Part shown: one piece after another, positions 35,017 through 44,130 of the stretch | Position numbering within the stretch: the stretch's first letter is position 1 | How the letters are laid out: the number at the start of each line of letters is the position of its first letter | The notes under the pieces: model-generated | Database searches by the model: none | What the model was told of the DNA's origin: nothing | The model's input: the letters and a program-made list of their open reading frames with translations, nothing else | Origin: G965222335 sp965222335 | GTDB taxonomy: Bacteria; Pseudomonadota; Gammaproteobacteria; Pseudomonadales; Halieaceae | Length of the DNA stretch: 64,000 bases | Assembly: GCA_965222335.1 (NCBI GenBank) | Contig: OZ244944.1 | Coordinates: forward strand, 3,844,001 to 3,908,000 | Direction: 5' to 3' | Translations under genes and position numbers: made by a program

Positions 35017-35760
35017 TTGCTCACAGAGCCGGTTTTTTACCTGGTCAGCGTTCCCGCGGTACTGCTTTACGGTATCGCCAAGGGCGGTTTCGGGGGCGCC
35101 GTGTCCATGGTTTCGGTGCCGCTGATGGCGCTGGTGATGTCCCCGACCCAGGCCGCGGCGATTCTGTTGCCCATCCTGGTGGTGATGGATGCCCTGGTGG
35201 TCAAGACCTACTGGGGTGTATTTGACCGCAGGGCCCTGGCGATACTCCTGCCCGGTGCACTGCTGGGCATCCTGCTGGGCTATCTCAGCGCCGGCGCGCT
35301 CAGCGACGACAACATGCGGGTGCTGGTGGGCGCAATTGCGGTGCTGTTTGGCCTGTACTTTCTCCTGGGTACCGGCAGCGAGGCGCAGCAGCCCCACCGG
35401 CGGCTGTCCGGCAGTTTCTTCGGTGCGCTGGCGGGCTTTACCAGCTTCAGTATCCACGCCGGGGGGCCACCGCTGACCGTGTACCTGCTACCGCGCGGTC
35501 TGGCGCCCCTGTTGTTCGCGGGTACCGCGGGCATCTTTTTCGCCGTGGTCAACGCGGTCAAGCTTGTCCCTTATTACTTCCTGGGGCAGTTCAGTGCCGA
35601 CAACCTGATTTATTCCCTGGTGCTGGTGCCGCTGGCGCCAATCGGGGTGGCACTGGGTCATGCCCTGACCCGGCGCACGGAGCCTGGCCTGTACTACGGG
35701 ATTATCAGCGTATTCCTCACCCTCGTGGGACTGCGCCTGCTGTGGTCGGGCCTGACCTGA
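35017..35760 (+). CDS. TauE/SafE-family membrane exporter
   Basis: 247 aa from the TTG at 35017, 7 bp after purC; no ATG or GTG precedes the first helix in this frame, so the start is not certain. Eight hydrophobic helices with the paired motif GIAKGGFGGAVSMVSVPLMAL and its repeat near HAGGPPLTVYLLPR mark the TauE/SafE (DUF81) family, implicated in export of sulfite, sulfoacetate or related organic anions. The substrate is unknown. Proximity to purC suggests read-through rather than a shared function. Confidence 0.82.
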   Translation: MLTEPVFYLVSVPAVLLYGIAKGGFGGAVSMVSVPLMALVMSPTQAAAILLPILVVMDALVVKTYWGVFDRRALAILLPGALLGILLGYLSAGALSDDNMRVLVGAIAVLFGLYFLLGTGSEAQQPHRRLSGSFFGALAGFTSFSIHAGGPPLTVYLLPRGLAPLLFAGTAGIFFAVVNAVKLVPYYFLGQFSADNLIYSLVLVPLAPIGVALGHALTRRTEPGLYYGIISVFLTLVGLRLLWSGLT

Positions 35761-35850
35761 GCCAGTTGCCCCGTGGCTTTAACGCTGGCCCCCGGGTAAG
35801 TAAACTGCGCTATATTAGTGCCCAGAGATTCCGCGATAGAGGAAAGCACC

Positions 35851-36549
35851 ATGCAACTGTCACCACTGCGTTCCACCCTGCAAGGCGCCGCGGCCCTCGG
35901 CCTGGTGTTGGGTCTTTCAGCCTGTGTCGCGACCGGCCCTGAGCCCGGGACCATGACCCACGACGGCCTGGAGGCGGTCGCCAGCAAGGGATTTGACGAG
36001 GTATACCGTAAACCCGGTGTCGATATCAGCCAGTACCAGGCCCTCGGGATCAGCGAGTGCACGGTGTCGTTTCGCAACCACTGGCTGCGTGATCAGAACC
36101 GGGATCGCCTGAACCTCTCCTCCCGCGTCACCCAGGAAGACGTTGACCGGATCAAGGATCGCCTGGGCGAAAGCTGCGAAAAACACTTCCGCGAAGCCCT
36201 GGCGAAGGCACCGGCCTACAACGTGGTTGAGGAGTTCGCAGACGGCGAGCCGGTGCTGGTGGTACGCCCTTCAATAATCGACCTGGACGTGAACGCGCCG
36301 GACGTGCGCGAGGCTTCCATGTCCCGCACCTACACGACCTCGGCCGGCGAGATGACCCTGGTCCTTGAGCTCTTTGATGCCACCACCGGGGAAGTGCTTG
36401 CCCGTGCCGTGGACCGCCAGCGGGACCCGGACAGCGGCCGCCTCGAGTGGAGCAGCAGTGTCACCAACAGCGCCGAGGCCAATCGTCAGCTCACACGCTG
36501 GGCCAGGCAGCTGCGCGGCGCCCTGGACGAACTGCAGGGCAGAATGTAG
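35851..36549 (+). CDS. DUF3313 lipoprotein
   Basis: 232 aa. A lipoprotein signal with lipobox LSAC (Cys25) precedes a DUF3313 domain. Proteins of this family are exported, of unknown role; the segment GEMTLVLELFDATTGEVLARAVDRQ fits its beta-rich C-terminal half. The ATG at 35851 follows GAGGAAAGC, a good ribosome site. TATATT at 35811-35816 could be the -10 of its promoter. It precedes the sulfatase gene by 63 bp. Confidence 0.85.
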   Translation: MQLSPLRSTLQGAAALGLVLGLSACVATGPEPGTMTHDGLEAVASKGFDEVYRKPGVDISQYQALGISECTVSFRNHWLRDQNRDRLNLSSRVTQEDVDRIKDRLGESCEKHFREALAKAPAYNVVEEFADGEPVLVVRPSIIDLDVNAPDVREASMSRTYTTSAGEMTLVLELFDATTGEVLARAVDRQRDPDSGRLEWSSSVTNSAEANRQLTRWARQLRGALDELQGRM

Positions 36550-36612
36550 TAGGTTTCCCGGATACTCTCGGGAGTGATAACGATAAATCAAGCAATAAAA
36601 AGGTTCTCAAGC

Positions 36613-38145
36613 ATGCATTTACGCACACGTTGGCTAAGCGCGCTGGTATTTCTGGCACTGCTGGGATCAGGTGGCTTGGCGCAGGGCGCCGAGCGGCCCA
36701 ATATTCTGGTGATTTTCGGGGATGATATCGGGATCTGGAATATCAGCCGCTACAGTATGGGGCAGATGGGCTACCAGACCCCCAACATTGACCGCATCGC
36801 CAACGAAGGCATGATTTTCACGGATTACTATGGCGAACAGAGTTGCACTGCGGGGCGCTCCGCCTTTATCACCGGACAGCACCCGATTCGCACGGGGCTG
36901 ACCAAGGTCGGGCTGCCGGGCGCCGAGGTGGGTATACAGCCGGAGGACCCGACCCTCGCGGAGCTGTTGAAACCCCTGGGTTATGCCACCGGACAGTTCG
37001 GCAAGAACCACCTCGGCGATCGCGATGAGTTCCTGCCGACCAATCATGGCTTCGACGAATTTTTTGGCAACCTTTATCACCTGAATGCGGAAGAGAATCC
37101 CGAGGATCCGGACTATCCCGACGATCCTGCCTTCCTCGAGCGCTTCGCCCCCCGCGGCGTGATTCGCAGTTTCGCAGACGGGCGCATCGAAGACAGCGGA
37201 CCGCTGACCAGAAAGCGCATGGAAACCGTGGACGAGGAGTTCCTCGCAGCGTCCCTCAAGTTTATGGACCGGGCCCACGCCGAGGACAAGCCGTTCTTTG
37301 TCTGGTTCAACTCCACCCGCATGCATTACTACACCCACGTGAAAGACGAACAGCTCGGCGCCAGCGGCCAGGGTTTTTACAACGATGGCATGCTGGAACA
37401 CGACGGCCACGTGGGCGAGTTGCTGGCGAAACTCGACGACCTGGGTATCGCCGATAACACGATCGTGCTCTACACCACGGATAACGGCCCCCACTACAAC
37501 CAGTGGCCCGACGCGGCGATCACGCCCTACCGCGGCGAGAAAAACACCAACTGGGAGGGTGGCTTCCGGGTGCCGGCGGTCGTGCGCTGGCCGGGCAACA
37601 TTCCCGCGGGCCGCATCAGCAATTCGGTCATGTCCCACCTGGACTGGGTGCCCACGCTGATGGCGGCGGCAGGGGACGATTCGGTGAAGGAAGATCTGTT
37701 AACCGGTAAACGTGCGGCGGGTAAAACCTTCAACGTGCACCTCGACGGATACAACTTCCTGCCCTACCTGACGGGTGATGTGGACACAGCACCGCGGCGC
37801 GAGTTTTTCTACTTCAGCGATGACGGCGTACTCACCGCGGCGCGTCTCGACGACTGGAAAGTCGTGTTTGCGGAACAGCGCGCGCATCGCTTCGACGTTT
37901 GGCGAGATCCTTTCGTGACCCTGCGGGCGCCCAAGGTGTTCCATCTGCGGCGCGACCCTTTTGAGCGCGCTGATACCGACTCCAATAGCTACAATGTATG
38001 GTGGGACAAGAAGGTCGCGCCCGCGGCGCAGCAAGCGCAGGTCGCGGTTGGCCGTTTCGTCCGTTCGCTGCAGGAGTACCCACCGCGTCAGCGTCCGGAC
38101 TCATTCACCGTGGACCAGATCCTGGAATCGCTGTACGCGAAGTGA
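36613..38145 (+). CDS. Secreted type I sulfatase
   Basis: 510 aa from ATG 36613, chosen because AAGG stands just upstream and the following residues form a signal peptide (about 1-26, cut after QGA). It cleaves sulfate esters using a formylglycine made from Cys78 in SCTAGRSA, matching the C-x-[PA]-x-R signature. Metal-site residues are visible in FGDDIG and in TTDNGPHYN; the second half has the GGFRVPAVVRWPG motif. Export implies action on external sulfated polysaccharides or small aromatics. No formylglycine-generating enzyme or anaerobic maturase is in the window. Confidence 0.92.
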   Translation: MHLRTRWLSALVFLALLGSGGLAQGAERPNILVIFGDDIGIWNISRYSMGQMGYQTPNIDRIANEGMIFTDYYGEQSCTAGRSAFITGQHPIRTGLTKVGLPGAEVGIQPEDPTLAELLKPLGYATGQFGKNHLGDRDEFLPTNHGFDEFFGNLYHLNAEENPEDPDYPDDPAFLERFAPRGVIRSFADGRIEDSGPLTRKRMETVDEEFLAASLKFMDRAHAEDKPFFVWFNSTRMHYYTHVKDEQLGASGQGFYNDGMLEHDGHVGELLAKLDDLGIADNTIVLYTTDNGPHYNQWPDAAITPYRGEKNTNWEGGFRVPAVVRWPGNIPAGRISNSVMSHLDWVPTLMAAAGDDSVKEDLLTGKRAAGKTFNVHLDGYNFLPYLTGDVDTAPRREFFYFSDDGVLTAARLDDWKVVFAEQRAHRFDVWRDPFVTLRAPKVFHLRRDPFERADTDSNSYNVWWDKKVAPAAQQAQVAVGRFVRSLQEYPPRQRPDSFTVDQILESLYAK

Positions 38146-38152
38146 GGCCTGC

Positions 38153-38560
38153 ATGAGACTAGTTCCGCTGACCGATAGCATAGCCACCAGTGAGCAGATT
38201 CAGCCCGGGGATATGCCCGCGATCGCCGATGCGGGCTATCGCCGGGTCGTGAACAACCGGCCCGACGGCGAGGACCCGGGGCAGCCGGACAACGCCACCC
38301 TGGCGGCGGCAGCCGCGGCGGCTGGCCTGGAGTATTTTTTCCTGCCGGTGACGGCGATGGATTTTCCCGGCGCACCCCTCGGGGAAGTGGCTGAGGTGTT
38401 CGACGACGGCGACGGGCCGGTTCTGGCGTTCTGTCGCAGCGGCACCCGCTCAGCCAATCTCTGGATCGCCTCGCGCCCCCGGGCCGAGCGCGAGGCCGCA
38501 ATGGCCCGCGCGCATTCACTGGGCTACGATATTTCCATGGCTGCGAGAGTCGTGGGTTGA
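38153..38560 (+). CDS. TIGR01244 family sulfur-transferase/phosphatase-like protein
   Basis: 135 aa. A small protein with the active-site-like loop CRSGTRS (Cys94 to Arg99) and the RRVVNNRPDGED segment that define the TIGR01244 (beta-lactamase-hydrolase-like) family, related to dual-specificity phosphatases and rhodaneses. In some species the domain is fused to a persulfide dioxygenase (Blh). It starts 7 bp after the sulfatase gene, so the two may be transcribed together; whether it processes a sulfur species released by that enzyme is speculation. Confidence 0.86.
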   Translation: MRLVPLTDSIATSEQIQPGDMPAIADAGYRRVVNNRPDGEDPGQPDNATLAAAAAAAGLEYFFLPVTAMDFPGAPLGEVAEVFDDGDGPVLAFCRSGTRSANLWIASRPRAEREAAMARAHSLGYDISMAARVVG

Positions 38561-38608
38561 AACCGCGGCTGTCGCAGGCACCACAAGCCATCTGTACAGG
38601 ATAAGCAT

Positions 38609-39958
38609 ATGTTTTACCGCATTGGGCGATTGCTCGCCACAACCCTGCTGGGTGCCACCCTGGCGACCGCGCTGCCCGCCAGCGCCCTTGATACCGGGGA
38701 CCTGGAGGCCGAGGTCGCCAGCGATTACCGCCGCCACCTGGGTGATTTGTTCAAGCACTTCCACCGCAATCCCGAACTCTCGCAGATGGAAACACGGACC
38801 GCAGCGCGCCTGGCGTCGGAATTGCGCGATGCGGGATTTGAGGTGACCGAGGGTGTCGGTGGCACTGGCGTGGTTGCGATCATGGAAAACGGACCCGGTC
38901 CCCTGGTGATGATGCGCGCGGATATGGATGGCCTGCCGGTGGAGGAAAAGTCAGGCCTGCCCTATGCCTCCCGCAACACCCAGGTCAATGCCGCGGGCGA
39001 AGAGGTGTTCGTGATGCACGCCTGCGGGCACGATGTGCATATTACTTCACTGGTGGGCACCGCCCGGTCCATGGCAGCCCGGCGCGACCAGTGGTCCGGC
39101 ACGCTGATGCTGATCGGCCAGCCCGCGGAGGAACGCATCATCGGGGCACGGTTGATGATGGAGGACAACCTCTGGGAACGCTTCGGCCAGCCCGACTACG
39201 CCCTGGCATTTCATGTCACCTCCGAGTTGCCCACGGGCAAGCTGGGTGTGACCGAGGATTCACCGTATTCCGGCTCGGACTCCGTGGACATTATTATCCA
39301 CGGTGTTGGCGCGCACGGGGCCAGCCCCCACCGCGGCGTCGATCCGGTTGTGCTGGGCAGCCAGATCGTGATGGCCCTGCAGACGGTGGTCAGCCGCACA
39401 CTGCCGCCGCGGGAGCCGGGCGTGATCACTGTCGGCGCCTTTAACGCGGGGTCCAAGCACAACATTATTTCCGACCGTGCGCACCTGCAACTGACCGTGC
39501 GCAGTGAGAGCCCGGAAACCCGTGAGTTGCTCCTTTCGGGGATCAAGCGGGTGGCTGAGAATATGGGCCGCGTTGCCGGTCTGCCAGAGGACAAACTGCC
39601 CGAGGTGATCTTTTCCGAAGAGTCGGTGCCGCCCACCATCAACGACACCGAGCTGACCCGGCGCCTGAGCAAGGTCTGGACATCCACGCTGGGCGAGGAT
39701 GTGATCATGGCGGGCAAGAAGCGCCTGGGCATGGGGGCGGAGGACTTTCCCTACTTCACGACCGACCCCAAAATTCCCAGCACCTACTTCGCCGTCGGCG
39801 GTACGCCGCCCGCGGACTTTGCGCGGGAAGAGGCCGGGGGAGCGCCGGTGCCCTCGCACCACTCGCCGTTGTTCAGGATCGACCCCGAGCCCTCGGTCAC
39901 CCTGGGCGTGGAAGCCACGGTCATCGCCCTGCTGGAGCTGTTGAGCGCCGAATCCTGA
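38609..39958 (+). CDS. Secreted M20-family amidohydrolase
   Basis: 449 aa with a signal peptide (about 1-26, cut after ASA). Metallopeptidase family M20D, related to hippurate hydrolase and N-acyl-amino-acid deacetylases. Metal ligands lie in MRADMDGLPVEE and HACGHDVHI, with a further Glu pair in QPAEERIIGA. It would release an amino acid from an acylated precursor in the periplasm. It follows the TIGR01244 gene by 48 bp and is 1 bp from the cytochrome b561 gene. Confidence 0.92.
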   Translation: MFYRIGRLLATTLLGATLATALPASALDTGDLEAEVASDYRRHLGDLFKHFHRNPELSQMETRTAARLASELRDAGFEVTEGVGGTGVVAIMENGPGPLVMMRADMDGLPVEEKSGLPYASRNTQVNAAGEEVFVMHACGHDVHITSLVGTARSMAARRDQWSGTLMLIGQPAEERIIGARLMMEDNLWERFGQPDYALAFHVTSELPTGKLGVTEDSPYSGSDSVDIIIHGVGAHGASPHRGVDPVVLGSQIVMALQTVVSRTLPPREPGVITVGAFNAGSKHNIISDRAHLQLTVRSESPETRELLLSGIKRVAENMGRVAGLPEDKLPEVIFSEESVPPTINDTELTRRLSKVWTSTLGEDVIMAGKKRLGMGAEDFPYFTTDPKIPSTYFAVGGTPPADFAREEAGGAPVPSHHSPLFRIDPEPSVTLGVEATVIALLELLSAES

Positions 39959-39959
39959 A

Positions 39960-40682
39960 ATGCGTGGCGTGAAAACACCGGGGCAGGAATTCCCCGCGGG
40001 AGAGAACTCGGTGCCGCTATGGGACTTGCCCACGCGGCTGTTTCACTGGCTGCTGGTGCTGCTATTGCCCCTGGCCTGGTGGACCGCGAGTGAATCCCAC
40101 TATCGCTGGCATGAACGCATCGGCCTGTTTCTGATCGGTTTGCTGCTATTCCGCCTGCTCTGGGGCTTCTGGGGCAGCCACGCATCGCGTTTTGCCAGTT
40201 TTCTGCGCGGGCCCGGTGCCGTACTGCGATACCTGCGCGGAGCCGGGTCTGATGCCGGAACGTCGACGCCACCTCCGCCGGCGAACGGGCACAATCCTCT
40301 GGGGGGCTGGTATATCGCGCTGGTGCTCCTGCTGCTCCTGCTGCAGGCCGTGAGCGGCCTGTTCAACAGCGATGACATCCTGTTTGACGGGCCGCTGCAT
40401 CACCTGGCCAGCAACGAGTGGCAGGATCGCTTCGGGCTGATGCACGAGTGGCTGTTTGACGGCGTGCTGGTGCTCGCTGGCCTGCATATTCTGGCGGTAG
40501 CCTATCACCAGTTCGCGCGCCGGGAACCCCTGGTGCAGGCAATGGTGCGGGGTGCGGCGCCAGGGCGCACGGGTGAGCGGGCACCGGTGTCCCTGTGGCG
40601 GGCGGTGCTGTGCGCAGGTCTTCTGGGGCTGCTGATCTGGGGCAGCCTGGCGCTGGTGCCGCCGCCAGTCAGCCCCTGGTAA
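39960..40682 (+). CDS. Cytochrome b561-type di-haem membrane protein
   Basis: 240 aa with four membrane helices. Conserved His residues for haem b are in LWDLPTRLFHWLLV (helix 1), SHYRWHERIGLF (helix 2) and a later helix with LAGLHILAVAYH. This is the bacterial cytochrome b561 family, usually an electron-transfer partner for a soluble c-type cytochrome. Here it stands convergent with a cytochrome c' gene only 9 bp away, a common pairing. It begins 1 bp after the M20 gene. Confidence 0.9.
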   Translation: MRGVKTPGQEFPAGENSVPLWDLPTRLFHWLLVLLLPLAWWTASESHYRWHERIGLFLIGLLLFRLLWGFWGSHASRFASFLRGPGAVLRYLRGAGSDAGTSTPPPPANGHNPLGGWYIALVLLLLLLQAVSGLFNSDDILFDGPLHHLASNEWQDRFGLMHEWLFDGVLVLAGLHILAVAYHQFARREPLVQAMVRGAAPGRTGERAPVSLWRAVLCAGLLGLLIWGSLALVPPPVSPW

Positions 40683-40691
40683 GTCTCTCGC

Positions 40692-41171
40692 TCAGTACAG
40701 GTAGTTCTTGGACTTGTACTCGTCGTGGCAGGCCTTGCAGGCTTTACCGGTGTTGGCCACGCCGGCGGCGATCGCCTCACGGTCGCCGTCCTCTGCGGCA
40801 TCTTCGAGCTTGTCGATGGCGGCCCACAGGTCTTCCAGCTTTGTCTCGAAATCGTCCATGTTTTCCCAGATTTCCGGCTTGGCCCGGGTGGTGCCCTTGT
40901 CCGAGCCCGGGGCAAAGCCACGCAGCACGTCCAGTTCGGAAAGGGACTCCAGGTCATCCGCCAGGTCTTCCATCTTGCTCTCGTCCCAGGGCATCTCGCC
41001 CTTGACCATGGCCGCCATCGGGCCGAAGTTGGCTGCCACCAGGGCAAAGAAAGACTGGCGGTAGGACTGCAGGGGCTCCTTGTCATCGTAATGGCCCAGG
41101 GCGGCGGGCGTGAGCAGGATCGCCCCGGACGTGGCGGCGGCGCAGAGCGTAAGGCGAATTCGAGTCAGCAT
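40692..41171 (-). CDS. Cytochrome c'
   Basis: 159 aa with a signal peptide (about 1-26). A four-helix-bundle cytochrome with its haem site at the C-terminus, CKACHDEYK (Cys145, Cys148, His149). Periplasmic; the family binds NO and is thought to protect against nitrosative stress. The ATG at 41171 begins a proper signal peptide; the longer frame is not conserved. It is convergent with the b561 gene, a frequent neighbour. Confidence 0.91.
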   Translation of the reverse strand: MLTRIRLTLCAAATSGAILLTPAALGHYDDKEPLQSYRQSFFALVAANFGPMAAMVKGEMPWDESKMEDLADDLESLSELDVLRGFAPGSDKGTTRAKPEIWENMDDFETKLEDLWAAIDKLEDAAEDGDREAIAAGVANTGKACKACHDEYKSKNYLY

Positions 41172-41377
41172 GCTGTTTCCTTGGTCAGGTCGGTAAGGAA
41201 CTCCCATAGTAGCCAGCGATGGCAAAAGCTGGCAAGGGCAGGGCGGGGGAAGCTCGCGGAAAACCCCGCGGCCTGCGACGATCAATTTATTGAACCTGTC
41301 GCGTCTTCGCTGGTTCCAGCCGGCGGTTTTGCCCGGCCACTGGGCTACCATGGCCGCTTCTGCAAGTGAGGTGGTAC

Positions 41378-43090
41378 ATGGGATCAGAGCAGCACTGGGA
41401 TTACAGTTACGACGTGGTGGTGGTTGGCTCCGGCAACGGCGGTCAAACGGCGGCACTGTGCAGCTACGAGATGGGTGCGCGGGATGTGCTGGTGATCGAG
41501 AAGTCGCATCTTTACGGCGGCACGAGCTCCATTTCCGGCGGCGGGGTGTGGATACCCTGCAACCGCTACGCCCAGGCCACGGGCGCTGATGACAGCCTCG
41601 AGGAGGCGCATAAATACCTGCGCCAGCTGATTACCGAGGAGGAGGTTCCGGAACCCCAGCTGCAGGCCTTCCTGGAGAACGGCCCCAAGATGGTGGACTT
41701 CCTGCATCAGCGCAGCCGGGTCCGCTACGTCTCCCTGGCGCACTATCCCGACTACTACACCAACCTGGACGGTGCGCGTGTGGGTCATCGCTCGATGGAG
41801 CCCGAGACCTTCAGCGCGGACGAACTGGGCGAGGAGTGGCGGCGCCTGCGGCGCACCCACCCCATGATGCACCTGGGCGGGGTCATCGGGATCACCCAGG
41901 TCGAGGCGGCACTGCTCATCGGCCAGCAACCGGGATGGTGGAAAATCGCGGCCAGGCTGGTGTTCGACTACCTGGTGGACCTGCCCTGGCGCCTGAAAGA
42001 CAGGCACCACCGCCGCCTGGCAACAGGTTGCGCCGGGGTCGCGCGCCTGCGGGCATCCCTGCAGGACCGGGATATCCCCCTGTGGCTCAACACGCCGATG
42101 ACCCGGGTGATCGACGAGGACGGCCGGGTGCTCGGGGTAGAGGTGAGGCGCGACGGCAAGCCCCTGAGAATCCAGGCGCGCAAAGGGGTCATCCTCGCCG
42201 CCGGGGGCTTTGAGCACAACCAGGCGATGCGGGAGCAGTACCTGCCCACACCCACGGATCACCGCTGGAGCGCGGGCACCCGCGACAACACGGGCGACGC
42301 CATCCTGGAGGGGCAGCGCCTTGGCGCGAAAATGCACCGCCTTGATGAGGCCTGGTGGTGCAACACGATTTCAGTTCCAGGAGAGGACATTCCGCGCCTG
42401 AGCATTATGGAGAAGTCCTACCCGGGCTCCATCGTGGTCAATCCCGCGGGTGAGCGCTTCAGCAACGAGTCGCAGAATTACATGGCCTTCCAGCAGGAGA
42501 CCTTCCGCAAACATACCGAGGAGAACCCCTGTAACCCGAGCTGGCAGATTTTCGATGCCAACTTCCGTGCGCGCTACTTTGTAGGCCCTCTGTACAACAG
42601 CAAGTTCAGGCCTGACTGGGCGCTGCCCCGTCGCTACGAGGACGAGGGCTTTTTTGCCAAGGCGGACAGCATTGCCGAGCTCGCGCGCAAGATCGATGTT
42701 GATGCCGCCGGCCTGGAGACCACGGTCGCGGCGATGAACGAGTATGCGCGCACCGGGGTTGATCCGGATTGTCACCGCGGTGACTCCGCCTATGATCGTT
42801 ACTACGGCGATCCGCGGGTCACGCCCAATCCCTGCCTGGGGCCGATAGACAAGCCGCCTTACTATGCGATGAAAGTCGACCCCGGTGATTTCGGTACCCA
42901 GGGCGGCATGGTCACCAATACCCACGCCCAGGTGATTCACGAGGACGGCTCGGTGATTGAGGGCCTGTACGCGATCGGCAACTGCAGCGCGCCCACCCTG
43001 CCTTGTTACCCGGGCCCGGGTGCGACCCTGGGGCCGGCAATGACCTTTGCCTACCAGGCAGCCAAGGCGATTACCGGCTACCGGGACTAG
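41378..43090 (+). CDS. FAD-dependent 3-ketosteroid 1-dehydrogenase-like protein
   Basis: 570 aa. The FAD motif VVVVGSGNGGQTAAL is N-terminal. The YPDYYTNLDGARVGHR segment and the C-terminal KPPYYAMKVDPGDFGTQGG followed by GLYAIGN and YPGPGATLGPAMTF match 3-ketosteroid delta-1-dehydrogenases (KstD) and related enzymes; the catalytic Tyr residues fall in the expected places. True KstD acts on steroid ring A, but no other steroid gene is seen, so the substrate may be another cyclic ketone. The ATG at 41378 has GAGG ahead of it. Monocistronic, convergent with the LysR gene. Confidence 0.83.
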   Translation: MGSEQHWDYSYDVVVVGSGNGGQTAALCSYEMGARDVLVIEKSHLYGGTSSISGGGVWIPCNRYAQATGADDSLEEAHKYLRQLITEEEVPEPQLQAFLENGPKMVDFLHQRSRVRYVSLAHYPDYYTNLDGARVGHRSMEPETFSADELGEEWRRLRRTHPMMHLGGVIGITQVEAALLIGQQPGWWKIAARLVFDYLVDLPWRLKDRHHRRLATGCAGVARLRASLQDRDIPLWLNTPMTRVIDEDGRVLGVEVRRDGKPLRIQARKGVILAAGGFEHNQAMREQYLPTPTDHRWSAGTRDNTGDAILEGQRLGAKMHRLDEAWWCNTISVPGEDIPRLSIMEKSYPGSIVVNPAGERFSNESQNYMAFQQETFRKHTEENPCNPSWQIFDANFRARYFVGPLYNSKFRPDWALPRRYEDEGFFAKADSIAELARKIDVDAAGLETTVAAMNEYARTGVDPDCHRGDSAYDRYYGDPRVTPNPCLGPIDKPPYYAMKVDPGDFGTQGGMVTNTHAQVIHEDGSVIEGLYAIGNCSAPTLPCYPGPGATLGPAMTFAYQAAKAITGYRD

Positions 43091-43100
43091 GGCCCGCGCC

Positions 43101-44018
43101 TCAGCGGTGCGCGGCGGTCAGGGCGTCCAACAGGGTTTGTACCACCCGGCTTGGGGGTGGTGCGTGGCGCAGGATGGCACTGAACTGGCACACGTACTGG
43201 TAGTGATCCGGGCGCAGGGCGCGCATGCTGCCCTGCGCCTCAAAGCCCCGCGCATAGTGCGCCGGCAGGTAGCCCAGGTAGCGACCGGATAGGACCAGGT
43301 GCGCCACCGCCTCCTGGTCATAGGCCGTGGCATCGCGCTGCTGGCGCCAGCGTCGTGACACTTCCATGTTCGGTGAGTGATAGCCGATACCCACGTACTT
43401 GCATGCGCGCAGGTCGCTATCGGCGATCGCCGTATCGGCAAGGGCAAACAGCGGGTGCGCGGCGCCGCAATAGAGATACATCTGCTCATCAAACAGGGGG
43501 AAGTACTCCAGGCTCGCCGAGGGGCGGTGATTGGGGATGATGCCAATGTGATAACGGCCCTCGATCACGCCGCGCTCGATCGCGTTGATGGGCTCCACGT
43601 GAATCTCGGGCTGCACCCCCGGCGCGCTGTCGTCGAAGCGCTGCAGGGCGAGCGGAATGCGGCAGGCGGGGTTGGTTGCGGTCTTGTCGAACAGCGCGAT
43701 CGAGATACTGCCGCTGAGTCGCTGGTGCAGATCCTGCACCTCGTGCTGGAAGTCCTCCATGGCGCCGAGAATCTTGAGCGCGCTGAGGTGCACCTGGCTG
43801 CCTTCTTCGGTCAGGGAAAAACCGCCGCGCCCGCGGCGGCACAGGGTCATCCCGAGCCGTGTCTCCAGGTCCTTGATATGCCGGGAGATCGTCGAGCGAT
43901 TGATGTTCAGCTCAAGCTCCGCGGCGGCGAAGCCGCCGCAGGCGACCACCGCCCGGAACACCCGTAACAGGCGCAGATCGGTATCGGTGACATTGCCCAG
44001 CAGGGCTTTTCGCGACAT
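43101..44018 (-). CDS. LysR-family transcriptional regulator
   Basis: 305 aa. The winged helix-turn-helix is at residues about 15-75 (LRVFRAVVACGGFAAAELELNIN followed by RSTISRHIKDLETRLG), with the effector-binding domain after it. It is divergent from the aminotransferase gene with a 112-bp spacer that carries a perfect palindromic operator, so it very probably controls that gene. The effector is not known; the neighbours suggest an amine or omega-amino acid. Confidence 0.93.
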   Translation of the reverse strand: MSRKALLGNVTDTDLRLLRVFRAVVACGGFAAAELELNINRSTISRHIKDLETRLGMTLCRRGRGGFSLTEEGSQVHLSALKILGAMEDFQHEVQDLHQRLSGSISIALFDKTATNPACRIPLALQRFDDSAPGVQPEIHVEPINAIERGVIEGRYHIGIIPNHRPSASLEYFPLFDEQMYLYCGAAHPLFALADTAIADSDLRACKYVGIGYHSPNMEVSRRWRQQRDATAYDQEAVAHLVLSGRYLGYLPAHYARGFEAQGSMRALRPDHYQYVCQFSAILRHAPPPSRVVQTLLDALTAAHR

Positions 44019-44058
44019 GGTGTGGCCCCAAATAGTTTCACAATTATGAATCTATATA

Positions 44059-44080
44059 TGCATAAATATTGATTTATGCA
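44059..44080. promoter_or_regulatory. Probable LysR operator (perfect inverted repeat)
   Basis: TGCATAAA and TTTATGCA separated by TATTGA, a 22-bp palindrome containing a T-N11-A core, in the AT-rich gap between the divergent LysR and aminotransferase genes. Its right arm overlaps the -35 of the aminotransferase promoter. Confidence 0.72.
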
Positions 44081-44101
44081 ACTAAGTGGAAGGCCTACAA
44101 T
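44073..44101 (+). promoter_or_regulatory. Promoter of the aminotransferase gene
   Basis: TTTATG (44073-44078), a 17-base spacer and TACAAT (44096-44101), 30 bp before the gene. The -35 coincides with the right arm of the operator. Confidence 0.55.
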
Positions 44102-44130
44102 GCCGCCAGAATTATCACTGTGAGTGTCTC

